Below are positions 1 through 8,597 of a DNA stretch of 64,000 bases, one piece after another (position 1 is the stretch's first letter; every line of letters starts with the position of its first letter). The DNA comes from Halopseudomonas sabulinigri. GTDB taxonomy: Bacteria > Pseudomonadota > Gammaproteobacteria > Pseudomonadales > Pseudomonadaceae. Made by a program: the position numbers and the translations under genes. The notes beneath the pieces were generated by a model. That model made no database searches. It saw nothing but the letters and a program-made list of their open reading frames with translations, and was not told where the DNA came from. The stretch is from contig NZ_LT629763.1 of assembly GCF_900105255.1 (NCBI RefSeq), positions 2,046,001 to 2,110,000 on the forward strand, read 5' to 3'.

Positions 1-1242
1 GACCAACTATTGCTGCCCAGCCACAAGGCGTTTCTCTCTCTACCCGTGGTCGACGAGCAGCAACGTCCGCTGGGGCTAATCAGCCGCTATCGCCTGCAGG
101 ATATTTTCATGCAGCGCTTTGGTCGCGACCTCTGGGGCAAGCGTTCGGTCACTGAAGCGGCCAACCCCGACTCGCTGGTGATCGCGCTCGACACGCCACT
201 CGATGAAGCGGCACGTATCGTGACAGCGCAGCTGCAATACCCGATTACCGAAGACTTCATTCTGATCGACGGCAAGGGCTGTTATCAGGGGCTGGGTACG
301 GTGCTCGACCTGCTCAAGGCCATGGAAAGCCGCATCGATCAGCGTAACCGCGCACTCAACCGCGCCCTGCAGGAGCTGAAGAGCTCCCAGGCCCACCTGA
401 TCCAGTCAGAAAAGATGGCCTCGCTCGGGCAGATGGTGGCGGGGGTTGCCCACGAGCTGAATACCCCATTGGGCTATGTAAAGAACAACGTTCAGCTGCT
501 GCGTGATCTGGTACAGCCGCTGTTGGAACTGGCCGAAGCCCAGGCGCAATTGAGCCAATGCCTGACCGACCCCGACAGCGCAAGCGAGTTGGTCGAAAGC
601 GCCTTCGCCCGCGTGCAGGACGCCACCGAGCTGGCCTCCCCCGCCACCTTCGAGGAGGACTTCACGCCAATGGTGGACGATACCCTGTACGGCCTTGAGC
701 AAATCGGCGAACTGGCCGTCAGCCTCAAGGACTTCGCCCGTCTCGACCGCGCCATGAGCGAAGACATCAACCTCAATGACTGCGTGCGCAGTGCCCTGGT
801 CATTGCTCGCAATGCCTTGAAAGACAAGATCAAGGTGGTCACGCGGCTGGGCGAGCTGCCGGCCATCACCTGCACGCCGTCGCAGATCAACCAGGTGCTG
901 CTGAACATGCTCACCAACGCCGCTCAGGCGATGCCGGACGGTGGCCAGATTCTGATCAAGAGTTGGGCCGATGGGCAGCGCGCCTATCTATCGATTCAGG
1001 ACAACGGCCAAGGCATAGCGAAGGACATTCAGCAGCGCATTTTCGACCCCTTCTTCACCACCAAGGCGGTGGGCGAAGGCACCGGGCTGGGGCTGGCGAT
1101 CAGTTACAAAATCGTGCAGCAGCACGGCGGCAATATCCGCCTAGCCTCCGAGCCCGGGCGCGGCACCCGCTTTGTCATCAGCTTGCCGCTAAACCAGCCC
1201 GGCTCGCTGCAACCTCAGCTAACGCTACAACGGAGCGCTTGA
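1..1242 (+). CDS. CBS-domain sensor histidine kinase (5' end cut by window)
   Basis: The frame is open from base 1, so the N-terminus lies outside the window. A TTG at 10 is unlikely to be the real start. Counting from that TTG, residues 1-105 look like CBS-type sensing (VVDEQQRPLGLIS), and 106-140 form a coiled linker. The H box GVAHELNTPL carries the phospho-accepting His at about 148. The N box (NMLTNAAQAMP), G1 (DNGQGI), F box (FDPFFTTK) and G2 (GTGLGL) of the HATPase domain follow. The visible part has no membrane segment, so a cytosolic sensor is likely. The next gene, a double-receiver regulator, starts one base after the stop, so the two are almost certainly an operon and partners. 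The ligand is unknown. Confidence 0.9.
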   Translation, partial: DQLLLPSHKAFLSLPVVDEQQRPLGLISRYRLQDIFMQRFGRDLWGKRSVTEAANPDSLVIALDTPLDEAARIVTAQLQYPITEDFILIDGKGCYQGLGTVLDLLKAMESRIDQRNRALNRALQELKSSQAHLIQSEKMASLGQMVAGVAHELNTPLGYVKNNVQLLRDLVQPLLELAEAQAQLSQCLTDPDSASELVESAFARVQDATELASPATFEEDFTPMVDDTLYGLEQIGELAVSLKDFARLDRAMSEDINLNDCVRSALVIARNALKDKIKVVTRLGELPAITCTPSQINQVLLNMLTNAAQAMPDGGQILIKSWADGQRAYLSIQDNGQGIAKDIQQRIFDPFFTTKAVGEGTGLGLAISYKIVQQHGGNIRLASEPGRGTRFVISLPLNQPGSLQPQLTLQRSA

Positions 1243-1243
1243 T

Positions 1244-2179
1244 ATGACCCCGTCCGATCCCGTGCGTATTCTGTTTGTTGATGATGAAGAGCGCATTCTG
1301 CGTAGCCTGTCGCTGCAATTCCGCCGCCAGTATCAGGTCATTACCGAGTCCGATCCGAGCAAGGTCATGGCGCGCCTGCAGGCAGAACCAGTGGCCATTA
1401 TCGTCAGCGATCAGCGCATGCCGCAGATGAGCGGCAGCCAACTGCTCAGCCAGGTACAGCATGCCTTTCCCCACAGTCTGCGCATCCTGCTGACCGGTTA
1501 CTCCGACCTCGACGCCGCAGTCGATGCGCTCAACAGTGGGGGTATCTTCCGTTACCTGACCAAGCCCTGGGAGCAGCAGGATATGGCCGACACGCTCGCG
1601 CAAGCCGCCGAGATCGTGCGCCACCGCCGCCGTTTTCTGGCCCAGCCACCCAGCCCTGCAGTGCCGCCAGAGGCGCACACGCGCAGGGTTCGTTTGCTGC
1701 TGGTCGATGATGATCAGGAAAGCCTGCAGCTGAGCCGCGACATCTGTGGTCGCTTGGGCGTCGAGTTGTTACCGGTGAGCACGCTGGCTGGTGCAGTGAG
1801 CAAACTCAATGAAGAAGAAGTGGATATCCTGCTCAGCGACATCCGCCTGGGCAACGACGACCTGCGACCGCTGCTGATGTCACTCGCCCAGGCGCATCCG
1901 AACCTGTTGAGCATCGTGGTGACGCCCTTCCAGGATACGCAACTGCTGCTGAAGCTGATCAATCAGGCGCAGATATTCCGCTATCTGCCCAAGCCGATTC
2001 GCCGCGGCATGTTGGAACGCGCGATCAAGACCGCGGTGGCACAGGTGGAAGAGACCCGCCGCCAACCTAGCGTGCCTGCGCTGCGACAGGCGGAACAGCC
2101 GCGCGCAGCAGAAGAGCAGCGCAGCGTCAGCAGCTTCATGGGGATGCTCGGAAGGTTGCGCCAACGGCTGACCGCCTGA
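1244..2179 (+). CDS. Double-receiver response regulator
   Basis: This 311-residue protein has two receiver domains and no recognisable output domain. REC1 (about 8-125) has the acidic pair in FVDDEE, phospho-Asp in VSDQRMP, LLTGYSD and the conserved Lys in YLTKPW. REC2 (about 150-270) has LLVDDDQ, Asp in LSDIRLG and Lys in YLPKPI. The tail of about 40 residues is Glu/Arg/Gln-rich. The gene follows the kinase gene after a single base, so translational coupling is likely. It may be a phosphorelay intermediate, or act by protein contact like RpfG/PleD-type receivers whose output module is elsewhere. The domain call is firm; the pathway is unknown. Confidence 0.88.
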   Translation: MTPSDPVRILFVDDEERILRSLSLQFRRQYQVITESDPSKVMARLQAEPVAIIVSDQRMPQMSGSQLLSQVQHAFPHSLRILLTGYSDLDAAVDALNSGGIFRYLTKPWEQQDMADTLAQAAEIVRHRRRFLAQPPSPAVPPEAHTRRVRLLLVDDDQESLQLSRDICGRLGVELLPVSTLAGAVSKLNEEEVDILLSDIRLGNDDLRPLLMSLAQAHPNLLSIVVTPFQDTQLLLKLINQAQIFRYLPKPIRRGMLERAIKTAVAQVEETRRQPSVPALRQAEQPRAAEEQRSVSSFMGMLGRLRQRLTA

Positions 2180-2188
2180 GCGCGCAGA

Positions 2189-2668
2189 TCACTCGCGCAG
2201 CTCGGCTATCAATAGCCGGATTTCGTCTTCGTTGAACACCTTCACGCCGATGCGCCGCAGCGCTGCCGCAGTTACACCTTCGCCGGCGACCCGCGTGCCA
2301 TTGAAACGACCATCATAGTTTTCGTGATTGCCGCACGAAGGGCTGCGGGCCTTGAGCAGGGCATAACGGATGCCGTGTCGAGCGACCAATTGCAGCGCCT
2401 GCTCGGCGCCGCGCACAAAAGCCTCAGTGACGTCAGCGCCCTCATCGGTCAGCACCGGCAGCACGCCGTCGAGTACCAGCGCGCCTTGACCGCCGGCAAT
2501 CTCGGCAGGCGGCCGCGGCGTGGACAAACCACCGGCCACCTCCGGACACACCGGCACCACCCAGCCCTGCGCCTGCCAGCGCAGCAGCTGTGCCTGCGGG
2601 TCAAATCCGCCGCCGTCGTAACGCACCGGATGGCCGAGCAAACAGCGACTGACCAGTATCTTTTCCAC
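2189..2668 (-). CDS. DUF523/TudS-like [4Fe-4S] desulfurase-family protein
   Basis: This 159-residue protein matches the DUF523 family, whose characterised member TudS is a 2-thiouracil desulfidase holding a [4Fe-4S] cluster on three cysteines. Three well-spaced cysteines are visible: Cys9 in SRCLLG, Cys41 in VCPEVAGG and Cys112 in SPSCG. GLSTPRPP and RYDGG are also typical. The length is that of the stand-alone domain. It converges tail-to-tail with the two-component operon and lies upstream of the oxygenase gene on the same strand. Family assignment is strong; thiouracil as the substrate is inferred from the family only. Confidence 0.82.
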   Translation of the reverse strand: MEKILVSRCLLGHPVRYDGGGFDPQAQLLRWQAQGWVVPVCPEVAGGLSTPRPPAEIAGGQGALVLDGVLPVLTDEGADVTEAFVRGAEQALQLVARHGIRYALLKARSPSCGNHENYDGRFNGTRVAGEGVTAAALRRIGVKVFNEDEIRLLIAELRE

Positions 2669-2720
2669 CCCGCCTCCCAGGCTTGTTCGCGACTTGATGG
2701 AGTGTACGCCGGCGTATTGG

Positions 2721-3356
2721 TTAACGCAGCAGCGGGTTATCCGGGCGACGCCGGAACCAGCCAGTCAGACTGGCCCGCTGCTTACCCGCGGCCAGCACCT
2801 CGTGCTCGATATCGGCGCTTGTGAAGACCACCACGGTACCGCCGCAGGGCGGCACGTCCACCTTTTCGTTAGCCAGATGCAGGCGCAATTCGCCGCCATC
2901 GCCGGGCTGCCAGTGCTCATTCAGATAAACCACCACGGAAACGGTGCGCAACGGGCTGTCCTGAAAGCGGTCGAGGTGTTTCTGGTAGCCGGCGCCCGGC
3001 GGGTAAAGCGCAAAGTGCGTTTCGTAGCTGTCCAGCCCAAGAAACAGGCAGCGGTTCAGGGTGTCACGCAGCTCATCCATCATGTGCAGATAAGCCTGAT
3101 TCGCCACGCTGGGCGGGCAGTCATCCAACCACCGGGTGTAATCACCGCGAATGCGCGGCGCCACCATCTGTTCATCGCCGCGACCAATTGCCGCCGGAGT
3201 GAGTTCCGCCTGCTGCCACAGACTGCGGCACTCGACTGCCAACGCCTGCACTAAAGCAGCCGGCAGCAACTGCGGCTGCACAGACCAACCGCGCGCGGCC
3301 AGCTCGTCAGCCATCAGCTCATAACGGCCGACGGGCACCACAGGGAACTCGCACAT
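2721..3356 (-). CDS. 2OG-Fe(II) dioxygenase (prolyl 4-hydroxylase-like)
   Basis: The protein has 211 residues from the ATG at 3356. A second ATG at 3314 is possible and neither start has a strong ribosome-binding site. The longer start keeps a short leader before the first helix. The double-stranded beta-helix iron site is visible: His127 and Asp129 in YQKHLDR, His185 in DIEHEVL, and Arg194 in KQRASLTGW for 2-oxoglutarate. Ala-Leu-Tyr-Pro-Pro-Gly before the first His is typical of the SM-20/P4H-like branch found in pseudomonads. The substrate is unknown; a protein residue is possible. Confidence 0.83.
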   Translation of the reverse strand: MCEFPVVPVGRYELMADELAARGWSVQPQLLPAALVQALAVECRSLWQQAELTPAAIGRGDEQMVAPRIRGDYTRWLDDCPPSVANQAYLHMMDELRDTLNRCLFLGLDSYETHFALYPPGAGYQKHLDRFQDSPLRTVSVVVYLNEHWQPGDGGELRLHLANEKVDVPPCGGTVVVFTSADIEHEVLAAGKQRASLTGWFRRRPDNPLLR

Positions 3357-3585
3357 GACAGTGACACTCGAACGGGGGGTAAGTCGGCCTGCTGCGGGCA
3401 CCCGTGGGCCAGTGCGAAAGCACTCTGAACATAGCCACAGACAACACCACCAGGAATCCGCTGCACCCAGCCGGACGGCGGTGCAAGCCCAGAGAAAACG
3501 GGCGCGGGCATTGTATGACATCGCCACACTCTGGCAAGATTTTTCCGCGCGGGCAGCGGCCCGTTCGTCACCACAAGAGGCTTCT

Positions 3586-4332
3586 ATGCGTCACACCCTG
3601 TTTTCTGCCGTTCGTACTACCCTGATCAGTGGCCTGCTGGCACTCAGTTTGCCGGCCCTGGCCAACACCAACGAGCTTTATGTCGCGTCCGGTCTGCAGA
3701 CCCATCAGGCGCATTTTCAGCAGGCGTTGAAAAAAGCGCAGCAGCGCTACGCCGCCCAGTTACCCGCCGCCGTCGCCGACAACCTGATGCGCCAGACCAG
3801 CGAGCGCTTTGAGCCAGACCGCATGCATGCACGCGCCGCCGCCACCCTGCAGGTCAACCTCAACGACAGCGAGCTGGATCAAGCGCTGAGCTTCTATCGC
3901 AGCGATCTGGGCCAGCGCGTAGTGGCCGCCGAGACCCGCGCGACCTCCCCGGCCGAAGTCAGCGCCATGCAAAATGGCGTGCCGTTGATGCAGGCAAGCG
4001 CTGAACGCAAAGCAGTGATCGATCGACTGGCCAGCCAGTTGCCGGCACTGGATCTGGGTGAAGAGGTGTCGATGGCACTGGCCAGTATGGCCACCCAGAG
4101 CGCCAACCAGATGCTCGGTGGTTTATTCCAGATACCCGATGGCCTCGCCACCCAGCAGCGCGGCGCGTTGCGCGCGCAGATGGAGCCCAACCTGCCCCAA
4201 ACCCTGCTCTACGTGTACCGCGACTTGGACGACAACCAGCTCAAGAGCTATGCCGAGTGGAGCGAGAGCGAAAGCGGGCGCGCCTTTTTCAAGGCGGCCA
4301 ACGCCGCCGCACACGACGCGCTGAACCCCTGA
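3586..4332 (+). CDS. DUF2059 secreted protein
   Basis: The start is ATG 3586, preceded by AAGAGG. The upstream open frame is discarded because the signal peptide begins here. Residues 1-24 form a Sec signal peptide ending ALA. The remaining roughly 224 residues are helical and Gln/Ala/Glu-rich, with two DUF2059-like repeats (about 115-170 and 195-240, with ALSFYRSDLGQ and SYAEWSESESGRAFF). The latter is the typical C-terminal motif in which residues before a phenylalanine pair are conserved. A periplasmic location is expected. The function is not known for the family. The gene is followed by a strong hairpin terminator shared with the convergent hydrolase. Confidence 0.78.
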   Translation: MRHTLFSAVRTTLISGLLALSLPALANTNELYVASGLQTHQAHFQQALKKAQQRYAAQLPAAVADNLMRQTSERFEPDRMHARAAATLQVNLNDSELDQALSFYRSDLGQRVVAAETRATSPAEVSAMQNGVPLMQASAERKAVIDRLASQLPALDLGEEVSMALASMATQSANQMLGGLFQIPDGLATQQRGALRAQMEPNLPQTLLYVYRDLDDNQLKSYAEWSESESGRAFFKAANAAAHDALNP

Positions 4333-4352
4333 TTCCAGAGCGCAGCAAAAAG

Positions 4353-4380
4353 AACGGGACGCCTGGCGTCCCGTTTTTTG
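4353..4380. terminator. Bidirectional intrinsic terminator
   Basis: The stem AACGGGACG/CGTCCCGTT (4353-4375) has a CCTGG loop. It is followed by a T-run on the plus strand and preceded by an A-rich stretch that serves the minus strand. It lies between two convergent genes, the DUF2059 protein and the alpha/beta hydrolase. Confidence 0.85.
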
Positions 4381-4383
4381 TTT

Positions 4384-5316
4384 TCAGCCGCCGAGGCGGG
4401 GTGTAAGCCACTCCAGATACTGTTTGCGCAGCTTCTGGTGCTCATTGGCCAGATGGTGTCGCGCCTTGGGCAGGTAGAGCATGTCCGGCGCCGCAAACTT
4501 GCTTTCCAGCACCTTGATGTTGTGCTGCCAGTCCACGGTGCCGTCGTCCTGCCCCTGGATAATCAGCGGCCGATGAGCGACGCTGCTGGCACTTTCGATT
4601 CGCGGAATCCACTGCTCCAGCGCCTGGACCCAGGCGACTGGCAACACTTGCGGCTGCAACGGATCGTGGGTGCGAATGAAATCGAGAAAAGCCTGATCAC
4701 TGGAATTGTCGGTGAATTTGCGCCCCAGCTGCTGCACAAAACCGCCCAACAAGCGCAGCCCCATCTGCGAAAAGCCCCACTGCCGCGGACGCACCAAGGG
4801 CGCCATGAGAATGGTCTCACCCAACTCCTGCGGCAGCGGTCCGTGCAACAGGCGGTCGATCAGAATAGCGCCGCCGGTGCTCTGGCCCAGCATGTGCCAA
4901 GGCGCGGGCAACTCCCATAACATGGCCTGCTCCAGCACCCCATCCAGCACTTTCTGGTAGCGCAGAAAGCAATCGATGCTGGCGCGCTCGCCGCTCGACA
5001 GACCGTGCCCGGGCAAATCAAAGGCGAGCACCGCAAACTGCTGCTGCAACGCCCATTCGATCAGGTGCCGATACAGCCCCATGTGGTCGTAGTAGCCGTG
5101 CAGGATCAACAAGGTGCCGCGCGCCACCGGAGGCTTCCAGATCTGCACCGCGACGCTGAAGCCGTCCACCTCGATTCGCCCCAGGTGCTGCGCCGAGCGT
5201 TCGCTGAAGTCGATCCCGTAATAGCCCGCATAGCGACGGGCAGCCGCATCCACCGCTCGCCCCGGCTCAAGGCCCGGCAACTGATCGACAAATGAGGTGA
5301 GAAAGGCCTGGTCCAT
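4384..5316 (-). CDS. Alpha/beta hydrolase, serine aminopeptidase S33/lysophospholipase-like
   Basis: This 310-residue protein has the oxyanion motif LILHGYYDHMG near residue 71, AFDLPGHGLSSG near 98, and the nucleophile elbow GQSTGG with Ser146. GQDDGTVDW (about 255-263) and a late His in KARHHLANE supply the Asp and His of the triad. The layout resembles monoglyceride lipase and lysophospholipase (PldB-like) proteins. No signal peptide is visible, so it is probably cytosolic. The substrate is not defined. It is divergent from glcB across a 183-base gap and shares a terminator with the DUF2059 gene. Confidence 0.82.
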   Translation of the reverse strand: MDQAFLTSFVDQLPGLEPGRAVDAAARRYAGYYGIDFSERSAQHLGRIEVDGFSVAVQIWKPPVARGTLLILHGYYDHMGLYRHLIEWALQQQFAVLAFDLPGHGLSSGERASIDCFLRYQKVLDGVLEQAMLWELPAPWHMLGQSTGGAILIDRLLHGPLPQELGETILMAPLVRPRQWGFSQMGLRLLGGFVQQLGRKFTDNSSDQAFLDFIRTHDPLQPQVLPVAWVQALEQWIPRIESASSVAHRPLIIQGQDDGTVDWQHNIKVLESKFAAPDMLYLPKARHHLANEHQKLRKQYLEWLTPRLGG

Positions 5317-5340
5317 TCAGTGTCCAGTAAGAAAAGAGGT

Positions 5341-5374
5341 GTGCGGGCGGCAGCAAGCGCTCTGGCGCCCGCAC
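5341..5374. other. Inverted repeat in the hydrolase/glcB divergent gap
   Basis: A 9-base perfect stem, GTGCGGGCG/CGCCCGCAC, has a 16-base loop and sits 25 bases before the hydrolase ATG on the minus strand. No T-run follows on either side. It could structure the hydrolase leader or be a protein-binding site. Confidence 0.35.
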
Positions 5375-5499
5375 GGCCACACAGAATTCCACGTTATGCG
5401 CATGATTTGCAACCGATCATCGTGTAACATGCTGCCTCTCCAAATTCCACGTCCTGATGCGCAAAGCGCGCAGGTTGTCAGCAGAGTGAGGGTTTCCCA

Positions 5500-7677
5500 A
5501 TGACAGATCGCGTCCAAGTTGGCAGTTTGCAAGTTGCCAAGGTTCTCCACGACTTCATCAACCAACAAGCCATTCCGGGCACCGGCGTTGACGTCAATGC
5601 CTTCTGGACCGGCTTTGAAGCCCTGATCAACGACCTGGCACCAAAGAACAAGGCTCTGCTGGCCAAGCGTGACGACTTCCAGGCGCAAATCGATGCCTGG
5701 CACAAAGCGCATCAAGGTCAGCCCCATGACGCGGCCGCCTACAAAACCTTCCTGCAGCAAATCGGCTACCTGTTGCCCGAGCCGGAAGACTTCCAGGCCA
5801 CCACCGAAAACGTTGACGAAGAAATCGCCGTCATGGCCGGCCCACAGCTGGTCGTACCAGTAATGAACGCGCGCTTTGCCCTGAACGCCGCCAATGCCCG
5901 TTGGGGCTCGCTGTACGACGCCCTGTACGGCACCGATGCGATTTCCGAAGACGGTGGCGCGAGCAAAGGCCCTGGCTACAACGAGATCCGTGGCAACAAG
6001 GTCATCGCCTTCGCCCGTGACTTCCTCAATCAGGCAGCCCCGCTGGCGAATGGTTCCCACGTTGATTCAACGGCTTACACCGTCAAGGACGGCCAGCTGA
6101 GCGTAGCCCTGAACGACGGCAGCAGCACCGGCCTGAAAGACCCTGCGCAGTTCATCGGTTTCACCGGTGCTGCCGATGCTCCCACTGGCGTGCTGCTCAA
6201 GCACAACGGGCTGCACTTTGAAATCCAGATCGATGCCACCAGCAATGTCGGCCAGACCGACGCCGCCGGGGTGAAAGACGTGCTGATGGAGTCCGCGCTG
6301 ACCACCATCATGGACTGCGAAGATTCCATTGCCGCGGTGGATGCCGACGACAAGACCGTGGTCTACAGCAACTGGCTCGGCCTGATGAAGGGCGATCTGG
6401 CGGAAACCGTCAGCAAGGGCGGCAGCAGCTTCACCCGCACCATGAACCCGGACCGTGAGTACACCAAGGCCGACGGCTCCAGCCTGACCCTGCACGGTCG
6501 TTCACTGCTGTTCGTGCGCAACGTTGGCCACCTGATGACCAACAACGCCATTCTCGACAAGAACGGCAATGAAGTGCCTGAAGGCATCATGGACGGCGTG
6601 GTGACCAGCCTGATCGCCATGCACAACCTGAACGGCAACACCAGCCGCAAGAACACCCGCACCGGCTCGGTTTACATCGTTAAGCCAAAGATGCACGGCC
6701 CCGAAGAAGTGGCCTTCACCACCGAAATCTTCGGTCGCGTCGAAGACCTGCTTGGCTTGACCCGCAACACGTTGAAAGTCGGCATCATGGACGAAGAACG
6801 TCGCACTACCGTCAACCTGAAAGCCTGCATCAAGGCCGCCAGCGAGCGCGTGGTGTTCATCAACACCGGCTTCCTTGACCGTACCGGCGATGAGATCCAC
6901 ACCTCCATGGAAGCCGGCGCCTTCATTCGCAAGGGTGAAATCAAGGGTGCGGTCTGGATTGGTGCCTACGAGAACAACAACGTCGATATCGGTCTGGCGA
7001 CCGGCCTCAAGGGCCGCGCGCAGATCGGTAAAGGCATGTGGGCCATGCCCGACCTGATGGCCGCCATGCTGGAGCAGAAGATCGGTCACCCGATGGCCGG
7101 TGCCAACACTGCCTGGGTTCCCTCGCCAACTGCCGCTACCCTGCACGCCCTGCACTACCACAAGGTCAACGTGGCAGATCGTCAGGACGAACTGGCCAAG
7201 CGTACCCCGGCCTCGGTCGACGATATCCTGACCATCCCGCTGGCCGCCAGCACCGACTGGTCCAAGGCAGATGTGCAGCAGGAACTGGACAACAACGCCC
7301 AGGGCATCCTCGGCTACGTTGTCCGCTGGATCGACCACGGCGTGGGCTGCTCCAAGGTACCGGACATCAACGATGTAGGCCTGATGGAAGACCGCGCTAC
7401 CCTGCGAATTTCCAGCCAGCACATCGCCAACTGGCTGCGCCACGGCATCTGCAGCGAAGAGCAGGTGATGGAAACCATGAAGCGCATGGCCGCCGTAGTA
7501 GACCGTCAGAACGAGAACGACCCGGCGTACAAGCCGATGGCGCCCAACTTTGACGACAGCGTCGCCTTCCAGGCCGCGGTTGAGCTGTGCGTTGAGGGCA
7601 CCAAGCAGCCCAACGGTTATACCGAGCCGGTTCTGCACCGCCGTCGCCGCGAGTTCAAGGCCAAGTTTGGTCTCTAA
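5500..7677 (+). CDS. glcB: Malate synthase G
   Basis: This is the full 725-residue length of the G isoform. It condenses glyoxylate and acetyl-CoA to malate in the glyoxylate and glycolate pathways. Diagnostic blocks are [15 protein letters not shown] (about 271), the [14 protein letters not shown] strand, the barrel segments [14 protein letters not shown] and [20 protein letters not shown], and GKGMWAMPD. The ATG at 5500 is preceded by GAGGG with about 9 bases of spacing. An intrinsic terminator follows directly, so the gene is monocistronic. For an alkane degrader living on C2 units the enzyme is essential. Identification is secure. Confidence 0.98.
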   Translation: MTDRVQVGSLQVAKVLHDFINQQAIPGTGVDVNAFWTGFEALINDLAPKNKALLAKRDDFQAQIDAWHKAHQGQPHDAAAYKTFLQQIGYLLPEPEDFQATTENVDEEIAVMAGPQLVVPVMNARFALNAANARWGSLYDALYGTDAISEDGGASKGPGYNEIRGNKVIAFARDFLNQAAPLANGSHVDSTAYTVKDGQLSVALNDGSSTGLKDPAQFIGFTGAADAPTGVLLKHNGLHFEIQIDATSNVGQTDAAGVKDVLMESALTTIMDCEDSIAAVDADDKTVVYSNWLGLMKGDLAETVSKGGSSFTRTMNPDREYTKADGSSLTLHGRSLLFVRNVGHLMTNNAILDKNGNEVPEGIMDGVVTSLIAMHNLNGNTSRKNTRTGSVYIVKPKMHGPEEVAFTTEIFGRVEDLLGLTRNTLKVGIMDEERRTTVNLKACIKAASERVVFINTGFLDRTGDEIHTSMEAGAFIRKGEIKGAVWIGAYENNNVDIGLATGLKGRAQIGKGMWAMPDLMAAMLEQKIGHPMAGANTAWVPSPTAATLHALHYHKVNVADRQDELAKRTPASVDDILTIPLAASTDWSKADVQQELDNNAQGILGYVVRWIDHGVGCSKVPDINDVGLMEDRATLRISSQHIANWLRHGICSEEQVMETMKRMAAVVDRQNENDPAYKPMAPNFDDSVAFQAAVELCVEGTKQPNGYTEPVLHRRRREFKAKFGL

Positions 7678-7695
7678 GCCTCGCTGCTGTACCAG

Positions 7696-7721
7696 AAACC
7701 CGGCCTAGTGCCGGGTTTTTT
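7696..7721 (+). terminator. Intrinsic terminator of glcB
   Basis: The stem AAACCCGGC/GCCGGGTTT with a CTAGT loop (7696-7718) is followed by a T-run, 18 bases after the glcB stop. Confidence 0.9.
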
Positions 7722-7723
7722 GT

Positions 7724-7819
7724 CTGCCCGGAAATGAGTCTGCGAAGGAATGGATTCGGCGCAGCGATGTCAACCTCTATGCAGCCAAACGCAGCGGCCG
7801 CAACCGGGTAGTTTGCTGA
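7724..7819 (+). pseudogene. 3' relic of a GGDEF diguanylate cyclase gene
   Basis: In one frame the DNA after the glcB terminator reads NESAKEWIRRSDVNLY followed by AAKRSGRNRVVC and a TGA at 7817-7819. This is the characteristic C-terminal end of GGDEF domains (an xADxxLYxAKRxGRNRV pattern). Nothing upstream in frame belongs to a GGDEF protein, because the relic runs straight into the glcB terminator. About 27-32 codons survive. I read it as the tail of a diguanylate cyclase gene lost by deletion or rearrangement. Confidence 0.72.
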
Positions 7820-7873
7820 GAACCCGCGACGCTATCCGGCGCATTCGCACATCCAATTGAGGGAGCATCCGGC

Positions 7874-8188
7874 ATGAAATACATCTTTGAGGTTCAGATC
7901 AACGAAGGGTATCGAGCAGAGGACTATGCCGACGCCTGGGTGCGCGCCAGCAAACTGATTCAACAGGCGCCAGGTGCGCAGGGTACCGAATTGCACCGCA
8001 AGATAGGCGACCCTCGCACCTTGATAGCCATTGCCCATTGGGATAGCAAGGCCAACCGCGACGCCATGGAAGGGCAGCCCAACCCGGAGATTGCAGAGAT
8101 CATCAAGGGCGCCTCCCGCTACTGCAGTATCCGCCTGATCGGTGAATTCGACGAACCGGAATGGCGCGTAATGCCGCAGGCCAACTAG
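7874..8188 (+). CDS. Antibiotic biosynthesis monooxygenase (ABM)-fold protein
   Basis: This 104-residue protein fits a single dimeric ferredoxin-like ABM domain: an N-terminal strand (MKYIFEVQINEG), a helix rich in charged residues, then GTELHRKIGDPRTLIAIAHWDSKANRDAM, typical of the domain's core strands. The start at 7874 has GAGGGAGC 9 bases upstream. No partner enzyme is adjacent, so the substrate is unknown. Such proteins include quinol monooxygenases and heme-degrading enzymes, but no specific signature is visible. Confidence 0.72.
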   Translation: MKYIFEVQINEGYRAEDYADAWVRASKLIQQAPGAQGTELHRKIGDPRTLIAIAHWDSKANRDAMEGQPNPEIAEIIKGASRYCSIRLIGEFDEPEWRVMPQAN

Positions 8189-8220
8189 CCGCTGGGCACG
8201 CTCGCATCGCCTGCCAGGGT

Positions 8221-8475
8221 TCAGCCAGTGCGTGCGTCCGCCTCATTCTTGCGGTGGCCACGCAAATTGAGCATGAACAGCCCCAACTGCAGCGCAATCA
8301 GCGCATAAGCTTCCGCGTGCCAACCCCAGATAACCCAGAGCACGTTGCTGAGGATAAAAACGCAAAATCCCCAATTTCGCTTGCGCCGCGTTTGCGACCC
8401 TACCAGCCAGGCGGCAATCAGGGTAGTCAGCATGGCTGGCCATTGCAGTAGATCGATCAAGGTTTGCATATCCAT
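8221..8475 (-). CDS. Small conserved inner-membrane protein
   Basis: The protein has 84 residues from the ATG at 8475; a second in-frame ATG at 8469 would remove two residues. The longer open frame upstream is not membrane-like and overlaps the region before the divergent oxidoreductase. Two hydrophobic helices (about 10-27 and 34-67, perhaps splitting into two) flank a basic loop with QTRRKRNWGF. The tail is polar and charged. The pattern WPAMLTTLIAAWLVGSQ followed by WVIWGWHAEAYALI is shared by small unannotated pseudomonad membrane proteins as I recall them. The function is unknown. Confidence 0.65.
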   Translation of the reverse strand: MDMQTLIDLLQWPAMLTTLIAAWLVGSQTRRKRNWGFCVFILSNVLWVIWGWHAEAYALIALQLGLFMLNLRGHRKNEADARTG

Positions 8476-8597
8476 ACCCGATGGACACAGGCGCCACCCG
8501 CTTGTTCCGCACACCAGCGGCAGTGCGCCATAGTGGGCGTAGGCGCCGGCAGGGATTAGACTGGCTGCCCACTTCCACTTCACAGGGCGAGGCGCCG

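Noticed and set aside
3430-3560. Cobalamin-riboswitch-like string in the oxygenase/DUF2059 gap
   Set aside because: A GGTGCAAGCCC-like string occurs, but the B12-box and the paired stems are absent and no cobalamin gene follows.
5297-5503. 68-codon plus-strand frame before glcB
   Set aside because: No ribosome site, and it overlaps the glcB start and the hydrolase 5' end. Composition is unlike neighbouring proteins.
6502-7638. 378-codon open frame antisense to glcB
   Set aside because: Same shadow effect over a well-conserved enzyme; no ribosome site or family motif.
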